Positions 1 through 8,176 of a DNA stretch of 64,000 bases are shown in pieces. The notes below the pieces were generated by a model that was not told where the DNA came from, did no database searches, and saw nothing but the letters and a program-made list of their open reading frames with translations. Position numbers and translations under genes: made by a program. The number at the start of each line of letters is the position of its first letter. Positions within the stretch are counted from its first letter, which is position 1. Source of the stretch: Trebonia sp963767685 (GTDB lineage Bacteria; Actinomycetota; Actinomycetes; Streptosporangiales; Streptosporangiaceae); NCBI GenBank assembly GCA_963767685.1, contig CAVYEZ010000001.1, forward strand, positions 62,001-126,000. Reading direction: 5' to 3'.

Positions 1-1
1 G

Positions 2-115
2 CCGGTGGTCGACGACTTCTTCGCCGCGGCTCAGGCGACGGCCGAGATCACGGCAGAATGCGGAAACTATGAAATGTGGCAGCTTGGAAGCGGTGCCGTT
101 TCAAAGCACGGTTGA
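2..115 (+). CDS. C-terminal end of an unidentified protein (partial)
   Basis: An open frame enters from the left edge and ends at a TGA at 113-115, giving 37 residues. The piece begins with Val-Val-Asp-Asp-Phe-Phe and is acidic and alanine-rich with normal high-GC codon use, so it looks like the tail of a real gene. It is too short to assign a family. Nothing downstream on the same strand continues it; the next 190 bases hold no convincing gene. Confidence 0.4.
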   Translation, partial: PVVDDFFAAAQATAEITAECGNYEMWQLGSGAVSKHG

Positions 116-302
116 GCAGTTCGACTGACAACAGCAGCGCTAACAGAGGGCACCCGGCCACAGCAATGGCGAAGGCATTGAGCTCGGGGGCGGAGGCGAT
201 GCTGGCGCACAGTGAGAATCGACACCGCGTTTCATCTCGCTGCCTCCCTGGCCGCATGACCACGGCCACTGTCTCGCCGGGCGCCCAGAAAACACAGGGC
301 CT

Positions 303-479
303 GAGACGGGGGTCGTCATTGACGCCGACCCGACTCACGTCTGGCACCAGGAAGTCGCGATGAATGCCGAGAACCCGGCTCAGATTGACCTGTTCGGTGT
401 CTCCGCGACACGCACCAAAGACACGAGGCTGGGCGAGCATATCGGCGGTTCTCGCTCTCATCCCCCGGGAGAGTGCTAG
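303..479 (+). pseudogene. Eroded duplicate of the NUDIX region at 4.5-5.0 kb
   Basis: Bases 303-358 match the middle of the intact NUDIX gene (about 4539-4595) with only a few differences. From about 354 the match jumps to 4886-4983, downstream of that gene. The roughly 295 bases between the two matching blocks are absent here. The jump occurs at a shared short stretch (aGTCGCg), as in a microhomology deletion. The second block opens a 39-codon frame (ATG at 360, TAG at 477-479) beginning MNAENP, of unknown function. The remaining sequence from 116 to 534 shows no gene. Confidence 0.75.
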
Positions 480-534
480 CAGATGCTGATCACGCACTGC
501 GCACGCGATCTCCCGCAGCCTCGGGATCTCGTCC

Positions 535-552
535 GGTATCATCGATGATACC
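535..552. promoter_or_regulatory. Operator of the Phd/Doc-type toxin-antitoxin pair
   Basis: GGTATCATCGATGATACC is a perfect 18-base palindrome ending 3 bases before the first ATG of the antitoxin. Ribbon-helix-helix antitoxins typically bind such palindromes over their own promoter. The position next to the start implies a very short or absent leader. Confidence 0.75.
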
Positions 553-555
553 ATC

Positions 556-765
556 ATGTGCATGGCGATGACCCTGAGGCTTGCGGACGACGAAATCGAC
601 GCGCTGCGTCGGCGAGCAGAAATGGAGCAGCGATCCATGCAGGAAGTGGCCCGGCAGGCGATCCGCGAGTACGTGGAGAACCACAGCCGCGCCGAACTGC
701 TCGACCAGGTCCTCGACGAGGAGCTGCCCCGCTACGCCGAGGCGCTGGAGCGGCTCGGCCAGTGA
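556..765 (+). CDS. Ribbon-helix-helix antitoxin of a Doc-type toxin-antitoxin pair
   Basis: A 69-residue protein. The N-terminal half (MTLRLADDEIDALRRRA, then a helix with SMQEVARQAIREYV) has the beta-helix-helix pattern of CopG/RHH antitoxins. The acidic C-terminal half (LLDQVLDEELPRYAEALERLG) is the usual toxin-neutralising tail. ATGs at 556, 562 and 568 are all possible starts, and no clear ribosome-binding site separates them. The stop overlaps the toxin GTG by four bases (GTGA), the classic layout for translational coupling. The palindrome at 535-552 suggests autorepression by the antitoxin alone or with the toxin. Confidence 0.85.
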   Translation: MCMAMTLRLADDEIDALRRRAEMEQRSMQEVARQAIREYVENHSRAELLDQVLDEELPRYAEALERLGQ

Positions 766-1142
766 TCTACCTGACGCTCCCCGAGCTGCTGCACATCGCG
801 AAGCGGACGCTGGGACCCGGCTACGCGGTGCGCGACTACGGGCTGCTGGAAGCCGCGCTAGCCCGCCCGCGGGCGACCGCGTTCGGCAAGGACGCTTACC
901 CGGACCTGGACGCCAAGGCCGCAGCGCTGCTGCACTCCATCGCCCGCAACCACGCGCTCATCGACGGGAACAAGCGGCTCGCGCTCGCCGCGGTCATCGC
1001 GTTCTACGGCCTCAACAACCGCCGGCTGACCCTGACCAACGACGAGGCCTACGACCTGGTGATCGGCGTGGCCGCCGGGCAACTCGACGATGCCGACGCC
1101 ATCGCGGCCATCCTCCGAAACGCCACCCAGCCTCGCAGGTAA
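762..1142 (+). CDS. doc: Doc-type Fic-fold toxin
   Basis: A 126-residue protein of typical Doc length. It has the Fic/Doc core motif HALIDGNKR at about residues 64-72, matching HxFx(D/N)xNKR. H64, D68, N70, K71 and R72 are therefore present, although the usual aromatic at position 66 is Leu. Characterised Doc proteins phosphorylate elongation factor EF-Tu and stop translation; this target is inferred from the family. The GTG start overlaps the antitoxin stop. No defect is visible, so the pair is probably functional. Confidence 0.88.
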   Translation: MIYLTLPELLHIAKRTLGPGYAVRDYGLLEAALARPRATAFGKDAYPDLDAKAAALLHSIARNHALIDGNKRLALAAVIAFYGLNNRRLTLTNDEAYDLVIGVAAGQLDDADAIAAILRNATQPRR

Positions 1143-1324
1143 AGCGACAGCGCGGGCCGCGTCCCAGGCTTCAGAAGTTGCCGATTCCGCGCGTAAGGTA
1201 ACCAGTTAGCCGAAGCACGCGAGCCTCCGCAGATCACCCAGCTCGGCGTGCCGCAGGTCCTTGGGGCAGGACGTCTCGGATGGCGGGATCGCTCGTGTCC
1301 CAGGCCGCTAAGGGAGTGGCCGGG

Positions 1325-2029
1325 TCAGTGCACTTGATGCTCAACGCGGGGCCGGATGTATTCGTCGGGGTGCGCGCGAGCGATGCGCACGGCCTCGGCG
1401 ACCAGCTCCCGGAACTCGGCCGGGTGCTCCGCAGGGTTCAGCCCCAGCCCAGGCAGAATACAGCGCCGGACGTCGAGGTCCTCGTTGGAGATGAACTCGC
1501 GCAGCGCGTGCTCCCGCCACTGCGCCCGCAGATCGGCGACCGCCTCACGCTCGGCCAGGCTCTCAGGCGTGTAAATGTAGGCACCGGAACTGTCCCGCCC
1601 TGCGACCCTCATCGGGATTCCGGTCCAATACCACGCCCGGGCCGCGCCGGCTCGCTCGGCATTCGTCCCGGTCCGGAGCACCTCGATCAGGGCGGTCTTC
1701 ACCCGGCGGCGCCCGAAGGCGGTGACGACCGGCTCGATGAACTGACGGTTGAAACTCGGATCGGAATCGTGCACGCCTGCCATGATGAGCAGGCCGAAGA
1801 ACTCCTCCGGCAGGTGACCGCGCTCCTTGAGCTCTTGCCGGATCGCCCGCCGAGCCGCAAGCTGCCAGGTCGCTGTCCCGTCGTCGGGTGCCGCGTCCGC
1901 ACTGACCAGCTCCAGGAGGGCCGCCAGGCAGCGGTGAAAGCTGGCCGTGTGATCCTCGGTCCTGCCGGGCAGGGCCATCAGCGTCCGCGGACGCTGCGGC
2001 GGCTCCCCACCGACGTGGCTGTCGCTCAT
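1325..2029 (-). CDS. Hypothetical HEAT-like helical protein
   Basis: About 234 residues when started at the ATG at 2029 (MSDSH). A frame extension to 2194 exists but has poor composition. The protein is soluble and rich in predicted helix, with paired helical stretches (HRCLAALLELV, AAFRELVAEAVRIA-like) and Arg/Glu-rich surfaces suggesting a HEAT/ARM-like solenoid. I see no catalytic motif, membrane segment or signal peptide, and do not recognise a family. It is convergent with the Doc gene across about 180 empty bases. Confidence 0.6.
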   Translation of the reverse strand: MSDSHVGGEPPQRPRTLMALPGRTEDHTASFHRCLAALLELVSADAAPDDGTATWQLAARRAIRQELKERGHLPEEFFGLLIMAGVHDSDPSFNRQFIEPVVTAFGRRRVKTALIEVLRTGTNAERAGAARAWYWTGIPMRVAGRDSSGAYIYTPESLAEREAVADLRAQWREHALREFISNEDLDVRRCILPGLGLNPAEHPAEFRELVAEAVRIARAHPDEYIRPRVEHQVH

Positions 2030-2417
2030 TGTCAGGCTCCATATCGCAGGTCTCCGCACCAGGGCCGCCAGCGCCGCCCAGACGGGTAAAGCCCAGCGAA
2101 CTAGCGACAACCCTTGAATACCACCCGCGACGGCAGGCACGTCCCCAACTCGCCTGAGCCCCGACGCTAGATCGGGCAGGTCCGGCAGTAACACTGCGAC
2201 GCTTGAGCCTCAACAAGCACAGCGCCGCCCTCGCGCTCTCTAGGCCAATCCGACGTCCCGCCGGACACAGAGAACCGGCTATGCGCGGCTGAGCCAAGAC
2301 AACGCAGTCACCGCCAGCGTGCCCCCGCCGGGCGCCTCCAGCGCGGCCCGCGCGTAGCGGCGCCGCCGGTACGCCGGATCGGCCGCAGACGTCATCGGGG
2401 CCATATGGACCGATGGA
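2030..2417. other. Intergenic stretch, nothing recognised
   Basis: About 390 bases between two minus-strand genes. Open frames here have unnatural composition and match nothing I recognise. The promoter of the 1325-2029 gene should lie at its left end. Confidence 0.5.
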
Positions 2418-3104
2418 TCAGGCGGAGATGAGGTGTTCGGCGGGCTCGCGGCGGGTGTGGAGGTCCCAGTAGACGCGTGCGATGTCGTCGGGTTCCTTGA
2501 GTGGGGCGCCTTCGGGAGCGCCCGGCGTGCCGGCGATCCATGCGCCGATCGCGACATGGCCGGCGTAGACGCCCCGGCCGGCCAGTGCACCGTTGAGGGT
2601 GAGGACCCATTTGCGTAGGGCCGCGCCCGCCATGCCGGCACTTACGAACACCGGCGCGGGTGTGACCGAGGAGCCGCCAGTGGTGTACAGCAATGTTCCG
2701 GTGCCGGCAGCCAGCATGGCCGGCAGCACCGCGCGGGTCGCGGTGATGGCGCCGCAGCAGACGCTTTCGACCTGCGGCCGGAGGTTGTCCACGGTGACGT
2801 CCAGCGGTCCGGTGCCGCGCAGGGTCTCGGTGGTTCCCGCGCCTGGGCTGGAGTAGTGCAGCACGTCGATTCGGCCGAACCGTCCCGTTGCGCCATCCAA
2901 GGCTGCGGCCAGTGCGGAGCGGTCGGTGACGTCGGCGGGAAAGCCGGCCGCCGTGACCCCCTCGGCCGCGAGTTTCTGCGTGAGCTCACCAAGTCGCTCC
3001 GTGGAGCGGGCGACCAGCGCGACGTCGAAGCCGTGACCGCCGAAGGTCTTTCCGAGGGACAAGCCGAGGCGGGCCCCGGCGGCCACGAGCACGATTACGG
3101 GCAT
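2418..3104 (-). CDS. Short-chain dehydrogenase/reductase with degenerate active site
   Basis: A 228-residue SDR-fold protein with an N-terminal Rossmann glycine-rich turn (AAGARLGLSLG, residues 8-18), a DVT motif at 58-60 and a serine pair near 145. The start at 3104 has a strong ribosome-binding site (AAGGAG, 7 bases upstream). The catalytic YxxxK is not seen: the region after the serine reads VFVSAGMAGAALRKW, with no Tyr or Lys at the expected spacing. It may bind NAD(P) without classical dehydrogenase activity. It is divergent from the LysR gene at 3227, its probable regulator. The substrate is unknown. Confidence 0.8.
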   Translation of the reverse strand: MPVIVLVAAGARLGLSLGKTFGGHGFDVALVARSTERLGELTQKLAAEGVTAAGFPADVTDRSALAAALDGATGRFGRIDVLHYSSPGAGTTETLRGTGPLDVTVDNLRPQVESVCCGAITATRAVLPAMLAAGTGTLLYTTGGSSVTPAPVFVSAGMAGAALRKWVLTLNGALAGRGVYAGHVAIGAWIAGTPGAPEGAPLKEPDDIARVYWDLHTRREPAEHLISA

Positions 3105-3226
3105 GGTGATCTCCTTAGGATGTGGGTGGCAGCGCGCAGGCCACGCGGGAGAGGCGGCGCTCAGCTCATCACCGCTGTACGCGCTGCGTCCAAGACCGTC
3201 CGGGCTGCGACCGATAACCTGGAGGA

Positions 3227-4072
3227 ATGGACCGGCTCGAAACTCGGGAACTGGCGTACTTCCTGGCGGTGGCTGACGAACTTCACTTCGGCCGCGCCGC
3301 AACCCGGCTGGGCATCGCGCAGCCCGCACTGTCTAAGACGGTAAGGCAGCTGGAACGCAGGCTGGGCGTCACCCTGTTCGAGCGGACCAGCCGCGCGGTC
3401 GCGCTGACCGAGGCCGGGCGGGTACTCGCCCGCGAGGCGCGCGCCGCGTTGGAGGCGGTGTCCGCCGCGGCGCTGCGAACGCAGCGGGCCGGCACCCGCG
3501 ACCCGCGCCTGATCCTGGCCATGAAGCCCGGCGGTGACGCGGGCCTGCTCCCGGCCATCCTGGCCGCATACGAACGCGAGCCAGAGGTATTGCCGGCCGA
3601 GGTGGTCTTCGGGTCCGGCCCCTCCCGCATGCTGCGCGAAGGACAGGCTGATGCCGCGCTGCTGTACGCGCCGCCCGACGAACTGGAGGGGCTGGACACC
3701 GAAGCACTGCTGACCGAAGCGCCGGTCGCCGTGCTTCCCGCGTCCCACCGGCTCGCGCAACGGGCGAGCCTGCGGATGGCCGACCTGGCGGGCGAAAACC
3801 TGCACCGAAAGCCCGCCGATCCCGGCGCGATGAAGAGCATCAGCGAACTGATGCACCTGATCGCCCTGGGACGCAAGGTCGCCGTGCTGCCCCGGGTGCT
3901 GACCAGGCCGTTGCGCGACGACCTGATCACCGTTCCGGTGGCGGACCTCCCCCCGGTCGTCCTCCTGCTCGCCTGGCCCGCCCACAGCACGTCCCTGTCA
4001 GTCGCGGCCCTGGCCCGCGCCGCCGCGGTCGCCATACGCTCCAGCGCGGCCGCATCGTCCACGATCTCCTGA
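3227..4072 (+). CDS. LysR-family transcriptional regulator
   Basis: A 281-residue protein with an N-terminal LysR winged helix (LETRELAYFLAVADELHFGRA, then LGIAQPALSKTVRQLER, residues 4-45) and a periplasmic-binding-like effector domain after about residue 90. It is slightly shorter than the usual 295-310 residues because the effector domain is compact near residue 200. It is transcribed away from the SDR at 2418-3104 across 122 bases, the standard arrangement for LysR control of a divergent target. The inducer cannot be read from the sequence. The C-terminus is low-complexity (Ala/Ser). Confidence 0.88.
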   Translation: MDRLETRELAYFLAVADELHFGRAATRLGIAQPALSKTVRQLERRLGVTLFERTSRAVALTEAGRVLAREARAALEAVSAAALRTQRAGTRDPRLILAMKPGGDAGLLPAILAAYEREPEVLPAEVVFGSGPSRMLREGQADAALLYAPPDELEGLDTEALLTEAPVAVLPASHRLAQRASLRMADLAGENLHRKPADPGAMKSISELMHLIALGRKVAVLPRVLTRPLRDDLITVPVADLPPVVLLLAWPAHSTSLSVAALARAAAVAIRSSAAASSTIS

Positions 4073-4334
4073 ATCGGTCCGGCGGCCAGTTCGACACCGC
4101 CGACCGCGACACCACTCGGCGTCGAACCGTCGGCCTCACCGGCGATCCGATACAACCAGTGCCCGGCCGGTGGCGGCATTGCGCGTCCACCCGCTCGACC
4201 GTGACGGCTATGATAACGGGCCTGGCCGAGATCGATTACGCGCCGTAAGTGAACGTCGCATGGCAGGTGCGCCGAATACGAGCAGTCCCGATGACCGGAT
4301 TGCGGCCCGTGCGCTGGTGCCTGATCATCTGCAT

Positions 4335-4853
4335 ATGAGCGAGACGCCTGCCTCGGCGAGGCTGAGACGTGCTGTCCGGGCGATCATCCTGGCCGATGAT
4401 GACCGTGTCCTGCTGTGCCGGCTCGGCTTCCCGCATCCGGCTGTGCCAGCGGGCGCAACGGTCGTATGGGCGGCCCCCGGCGGCGGCATCGAGCCTGGCG
4501 AACTGCCGCTGGCGGCCCTGCGCCGGGAGCTGCACGAGGAGACGGGGGCCGTCATCGGCGCCGACCCGCCTCACGTCTGGCACCAGGAAGTCGCCGTTCC
4601 CGGCCATCCGGACGGCTACGACGGGGTGGTCAACGACTACTTCCTCGTCCGCACCACGCGCTTTGACCCCCGCGGCGCGCTGTCCGATGACGAGCTCGCC
4701 GCCGAGCACATCACGGGGATGCGATGGTGGCGGCACACAGACATCGCCGAGTACAGCGGAACCGACCTGTTCTCACCGCGTGACATCGCCACGCCGCTGG
4801 CGGCGCTGATCGCCGGCGACATCCCGGACACGCCAGTGATGCTCGGCCTGTGA
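4335..4853 (+). CDS. NUDIX hydrolase
   Basis: A 172-residue protein with a complete Nudix box: G50-x5-E56-x7-R64-E65-L66-x-E68-E69-x-G71. The metal-binding glutamates are all present. Nudix enzymes hydrolyse nucleoside diphosphate derivatives; the substrate is not inferable. The later WRWWRHTDI-like stretch and C-terminal helix are common in actinobacterial members of about 160 residues. I chose the ATG at 4335; an upstream in-frame extension to 4170 has poor composition. Part of this gene is duplicated in eroded form at 303-358. Confidence 0.85.
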   Translation: MSETPASARLRRAVRAIILADDDRVLLCRLGFPHPAVPAGATVVWAAPGGGIEPGELPLAALRRELHEETGAVIGADPPHVWHQEVAVPGHPDGYDGVVNDYFLVRTTRFDPRGALSDDELAAEHITGMRWWRHTDIAEYSGTDLFSPRDIATPLAALIAGDIPDTPVMLGL

Positions 4854-4885
4854 CCTCCCCGGCACTTACAGGAAATCAGGAGGAC

Positions 4886-5001
4886 GTCGCGATGAACGCC
4901 GAGAACCCGGTTCAGACCGGCCTGTTCGGTGTCTCAGCGACACGCACCAAGACACGAGGCTGGCCGAGCATATCGGCGGGTCCGCGCGCGGCTCAAGGCT
5001 G
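4886..5001 (+). pseudogene. Frameshifted gene remnant after the NUDIX gene
   Basis: An ATG at 4891 opens a 36-codon frame beginning MNAENPVQTG and ending at 5001. It matches the remnant at 354-479, but the other copy has one extra A (ACCAAAGAC against ACCAAGAC). The two copies therefore diverge in frame after that point. The frame in the 354-479 copy (TKDTRLGEHIGG) looks more natural, so this copy is probably the frameshifted one. The function of the parent gene is unknown. Confidence 0.5.
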
Positions 5002-5132
5002 AAATTCTGTCACGCATCGTGACCTGCCGCGCCCGGCTAGCAGCGCCGCCAGGCCGCGGCGTTTGCGGCTGCCGCCTGGCGAGGGCCGCCGCCTCGTATC
5101 GACGTCCTCCGAAACGTCTATGCTCTGGGCTT

Positions 5133-5465
5133 ATGACAGAGGCTGTCCCGGTGCCGGATCCTGAACTGGTCCGTGCGTTGCGGGCGCTGTCGAACCCCGT
5201 GCGGTTGCAGTTGCTGTCGTGGCTGCGCGAGCCCGAGCGCCATTTCTCCTTGGAGGGAGCGGTCGCCGACCCGGCCGAGGTCGGGGTGTGCGTGAGCCAC
5301 ATCCAGGCCAAGACGGGGCTGGCCCAGTCGACGGTGTCGGCGTATATGGCCGAACTGGAGCGAGCGGGCCTGGTCCGGTCGACCCGGGTGGGGAAGTGGA
5401 CCCACTACAAGCGCGAGGAGCAGCGCATTGCCCAGCTCGTCGCCGCGCTCGGCCAGGTGCTCTAG
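5133..5465 (+). CDS. ArsR-family winged-helix regulator
   Basis: A 110-residue protein with the ArsR layout: an N-terminal helix (ELVRALRALSNPVRLQLLSWL), a recognition region (LAQSTVSAYMAELERAGLV) and a wing (RSTRVGKWTHYKR). I see no cysteine pair of the metal-sensing alpha3 type, so it may sense something other than metal. It sits 38 bases upstream of the LLM oxidoreductase on the same strand and probably co-regulates it. A GACGT/ACGTC inverted pair precedes the start (about 5101-5117). An ATCGA/TCGAT pair lies between the two genes (about 5478-5501). Confidence 0.85.
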   Translation: MTEAVPVPDPELVRALRALSNPVRLQLLSWLREPERHFSLEGAVADPAEVGVCVSHIQAKTGLAQSTVSAYMAELERAGLVRSTRVGKWTHYKREEQRIAQLVAALGQVL

Positions 5466-5503
5466 CTTGCAACTCGCATCGAGATTCTGCGATACTTCGA
5501 TGT

Positions 5504-6385
5504 ATGGGCAGCATTGACGGACTGGACCTGGGCACGTTCGGGATCTACACGTTCGACTTCGAGCATCAGCCGGCTGCCCAGATGCGCGAGTCGATCGCGG
5601 CGCTCGAGGAGCAGGGGTGGCGGGCCTTCTGGTTTCCGGAAGTCGGCGGGCGCGAGGCGCTCACTCACGCTGCCTTCCTGCTCTCCTGCACCGAGCGGAT
5701 GCACATCATCAACGGCATCGCGCAGATCCGGGCGCGCGAGCCACAGCGGGCGTACGGTGCCAGCCTGCTGCTGGCTGACGCCTACCCTGGCCGGCATGTG
5801 CTCGGCCTGGGCGTCGGCCGCAGCCGGCCGGGAATCAAGCCCGTGGCCGCCATGACCGGGTATCTCGACGAACTGGACGCGCTCAAGCCGTCCAACCCCG
5901 CGCCGTCGGCCCCGACGCACCGGATCCTGGCCGCGTACGGGCCCAGGATGCTCGAACTGGCCCGAGACCGCTCCGCCGGCGCCCACACCTATCACGTCAA
6001 CGTGGCGCACACCGCGCGGGCCCGGGAGATCCTCGGGCCGGACGCGTTCCTGGGTGTCGAGCACGCCGTGCTGTTCGAGACCGACCCGGCCAGGGCCCGC
6101 GCGGCGGCGCGCGAGCACCTGCGCGTCTACCTGGACCCGGGCAGCACGTACAACATCGCGAAGTTCCGGCGGCTGGGCTACTCCGAGGAGGACGTCACCA
6201 ACGGCGGCAGCGACCGCTTCGTCGACGACTTCGTGTTCTGGGGTGACCTGGACGCCATCGCCGGGAAACTCCGCGCCCACATCAAGGCGGGTGCTGACCA
6301 TGTCGCCGTGCAGGTGATCGGGATCGAGCCAGGCCAGACCGCTATACCGTACTGGCGCATGCTCAGCGACGCGCTCCTGCGCTAG
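5504..6385 (+). CDS. Probable F420-dependent LLM-class oxidoreductase
   Basis: A 293-residue luciferase-like TIM-barrel protein. Supporting features are the N-terminal strand (LGTFGIYTFD), EEQGWRAFWFPEVGGREALTHAAFLL, a conserved region near HVLGLGVGRSRPG and the C-terminal AIPYWRMLSDALL. It resembles the TIGR03620-type actinobacterial family that uses coenzyme F420. Reaction and substrate are unknown. It follows the ArsR gene and is probably controlled by it. The ATG at 5504 is the first start after the inter-gene inverted repeat. Confidence 0.85.
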   Translation: MGSIDGLDLGTFGIYTFDFEHQPAAQMRESIAALEEQGWRAFWFPEVGGREALTHAAFLLSCTERMHIINGIAQIRAREPQRAYGASLLLADAYPGRHVLGLGVGRSRPGIKPVAAMTGYLDELDALKPSNPAPSAPTHRILAAYGPRMLELARDRSAGAHTYHVNVAHTARAREILGPDAFLGVEHAVLFETDPARARAAAREHLRVYLDPGSTYNIAKFRRLGYSEEDVTNGGSDRFVDDFVFWGDLDAIAGKLRAHIKAGADHVAVQVIGIEPGQTAIPYWRMLSDALLR

Positions 6386-7071
6386 CGGCACCACGCTCAG
6401 AAACTGACGGCCACGCTGCGCGGCGCTGTGAATCTGCGAGTCCGAGGTCCAGGTCCCCCGCCGTGCCCCGTCTTGCCCGCGACTACGGCCGGCGATCGAA
6501 GCTGCACGAGGTTGGCGGGGCTGGCTGTCCGCGACGGGAGCGCCCGCCACGGCAGCAGCAGACGGCGAACGCGGTTCTCCCGGCCGGTGAACATCGCCGC
6601 TAACGGCACGGCTGCACTTCTTTGCGCCCTTACGGGAGTTGAGCAAGGTCGCGCGGATCGGGTCCCCGGACCAGGCGATGCCCGAACGGCGCCGACCGTC
6701 TTCCTCGCGAGGGGAGCGCCCTCGCCGAATATTTGCGACCGGCGCTTGGCGTTCTCAGCGCGGTGCCCGCACGCAGATGTTCCGGTTCTGTACGGTCCTC
6801 CGCTGCGATCGAGCGCTCTGATCGCGGCAAATGAGGGCATTCAGCCTGAGGGCGGCAATGCATGAACATCCAGGTGGCCGATCGCGCGTCGGGCCATAAA
6901 CCAGGACCGCTAGGCGGCCGAAGTGGCGAAGCCCTTTGATACCGGGCGGGTAACCGCCGTATCTCAAGCCCGGACCTGGGCGCGTCGGCGCAACCGGCCG
7001 GCTCAGCGCTATCATCGCCGTTCAACGCCCCGAGGAGCGGCGGCTGCCTGCGGGCAGTAGGGGCAGGGATG
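6386..7071. other. Long intergenic region, no gene called
   Basis: Nearly 690 bases between the LLM gene and the convergent EamA gene. Several open frames exist on both strands, but they are Arg/Ser/Pro-rich and match no family I know. I see no tRNA, long repeat or clear terminator. It may be decayed coding DNA. Confidence 0.5.
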
Positions 7072-8064
7072 CTAGTGCCGGCTCACCGGCTGCTGCAATG
7101 ATTGCTTCTGCGTGCTCGGCTCGGCCTGCTCGGCGTGCCGGCGTGCCTGGCTCGGGCGGGCCGGCATGACGAGGAGGGCCACGCCAGCCACGATGACCGC
7201 TGCGGTCAGTAGCGTGCGGGCGCTGATGGGCTCGGCGAGCAGCCACCATCCCAGCAGGACCGCGACGACCGGATTGACGAATGCGTAGGTTCCGACGAGC
7301 GGGCTGGGGGCGTGGCGGATGAGCCATTCGTAGCAACTGTATGCCAGCAGGCTCCCGAATATGCTCAGGTAGCCCAGTGCCAGCATGGATGCAGAGGCCA
7401 GGGAGCTGGCGTGGATGCGGGCAAGTTCCCCGCTGGCGGCGCCGATCATGCACAGTGCGGTGCCTGCGCAGATCAGCTGCATGCCGCTGCCCAGCAGCGG
7501 CTGGTCAGGATGGGGGGCGCGTTTGGCGTAGGCGGATCCGCATCCCCATGAGAGCGCGCCGCCGAGCGCAACGGCTGATGCGACGAGGTTGGGAGCGCCG
7601 CCGGAGAACGGGTTGACCAGCACAGCCACTCCGGCCAAGCCCAGGAGCAGGCCGGCCGCGGCGCGTCGGGTGATGCGCTCCCCGGCGGCGACGCGGCTGG
7701 CGATGACCAGCCACACCGGGATGCTGGCCAGCAGCAGCGCGGCGGTGCCGGCAGGCAGCTTCTGCTCCGCCCAGGTAGCACCACCGGTGCCGGCCGCTGC
7801 CAGCGTGACGCCGAGGATTGCGCTGGCACGCCACTCGCGCAGGCCCGCGGGCCGCCAGCCCGCTTCTGGGCGCCGTCGGCGCTGCCAGCTGCACCATGCG
7901 TAGATCAGCAGGCCGGCGGCGAGGAACCGCACGCCACTCATCGTCAGTGGCGGCAGTGCTCGCACTCCGATGCGCATCGCCACATACGTGGAGCCCCAGA
8001 TGACCCACACGACGGCGACCGCAGCCGCTATGCGTCCGCGCGGACCGGTGATCCTCGCTGGCAT
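7072..8064 (-). CDS. EamA/DMT-family transporter
   Basis: About 330 residues with ten hydrophobic segments in two EamA repeats. The first repeat carries VWVIWGSTYVAMRIG and the second AFVNPVVAVLLGWWLLAEP, both hallmark DMT sequences. Members export small metabolites such as amino acids; the substrate is unknown. The start at 8064 has a strong AGGAGG site. The C-terminal tail is polar (Gln/Ser-rich). It is divergent from the GlxA-type regulator at 8177, its likely controller. A frameshifted paralogue lies at 47270-48252. Confidence 0.88.
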   Translation of the reverse strand: MPARITGPRGRIAAAVAVVWVIWGSTYVAMRIGVRALPPLTMSGVRFLAAGLLIYAWCSWQRRRRPEAGWRPAGLREWRASAILGVTLAAAGTGGATWAEQKLPAGTAALLLASIPVWLVIASRVAAGERITRRAAAGLLLGLAGVAVLVNPFSGGAPNLVASAVALGGALSWGCGSAYAKRAPHPDQPLLGSGMQLICAGTALCMIGAASGELARIHASSLASASMLALGYLSIFGSLLAYSCYEWLIRHAPSPLVGTYAFVNPVVAVLLGWWLLAEPISARTLLTAAVIVAGVALLVMPARPSQARRHAEQAEPSTQKQSLQQPVSRH

Positions 8065-8155
8065 CGGTATCGCCTCCTGCGGCGGTAGTAGGGATCGGAC
8101 CTGCACTACCCGGTGTTCGCCGCCAGATGGCTGGCAGGAGTGCCGTATCTGCCGC

Positions 8156-8170
8156 AGTTTCTGCCAAACT
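8156..8170. promoter_or_regulatory. Candidate operator between EamA and the GlxA-type regulator
   Basis: AGTTTCTGCCAAACT contains the inverted pair AGTTT/AAACT in the 112-base divergent intergenic region, ending 7 bases before the regulator start. It is short, so the call is tentative. Confidence 0.35.
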
Positions 8171-8176
8171 GGGATC

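Noticed and set aside
3283..4179. 298-residue minus-strand frame across the LysR gene
   Set aside because: Its first 35 residues outside the LysR gene look fairly natural, but most of it is antisense to a clear LysR protein and no family is recognised.
5462..6646. 394-residue minus-strand frame over the LLM oxidoreductase
   Set aside because: Antisense shadow; the + strand protein is a clear luciferase-like family member.
6386..7071. Hidden tRNA or structured RNA in the long intergenic region
   Set aside because: No cloverleaf, CCA end or conserved riboswitch-like core could be found by eye.
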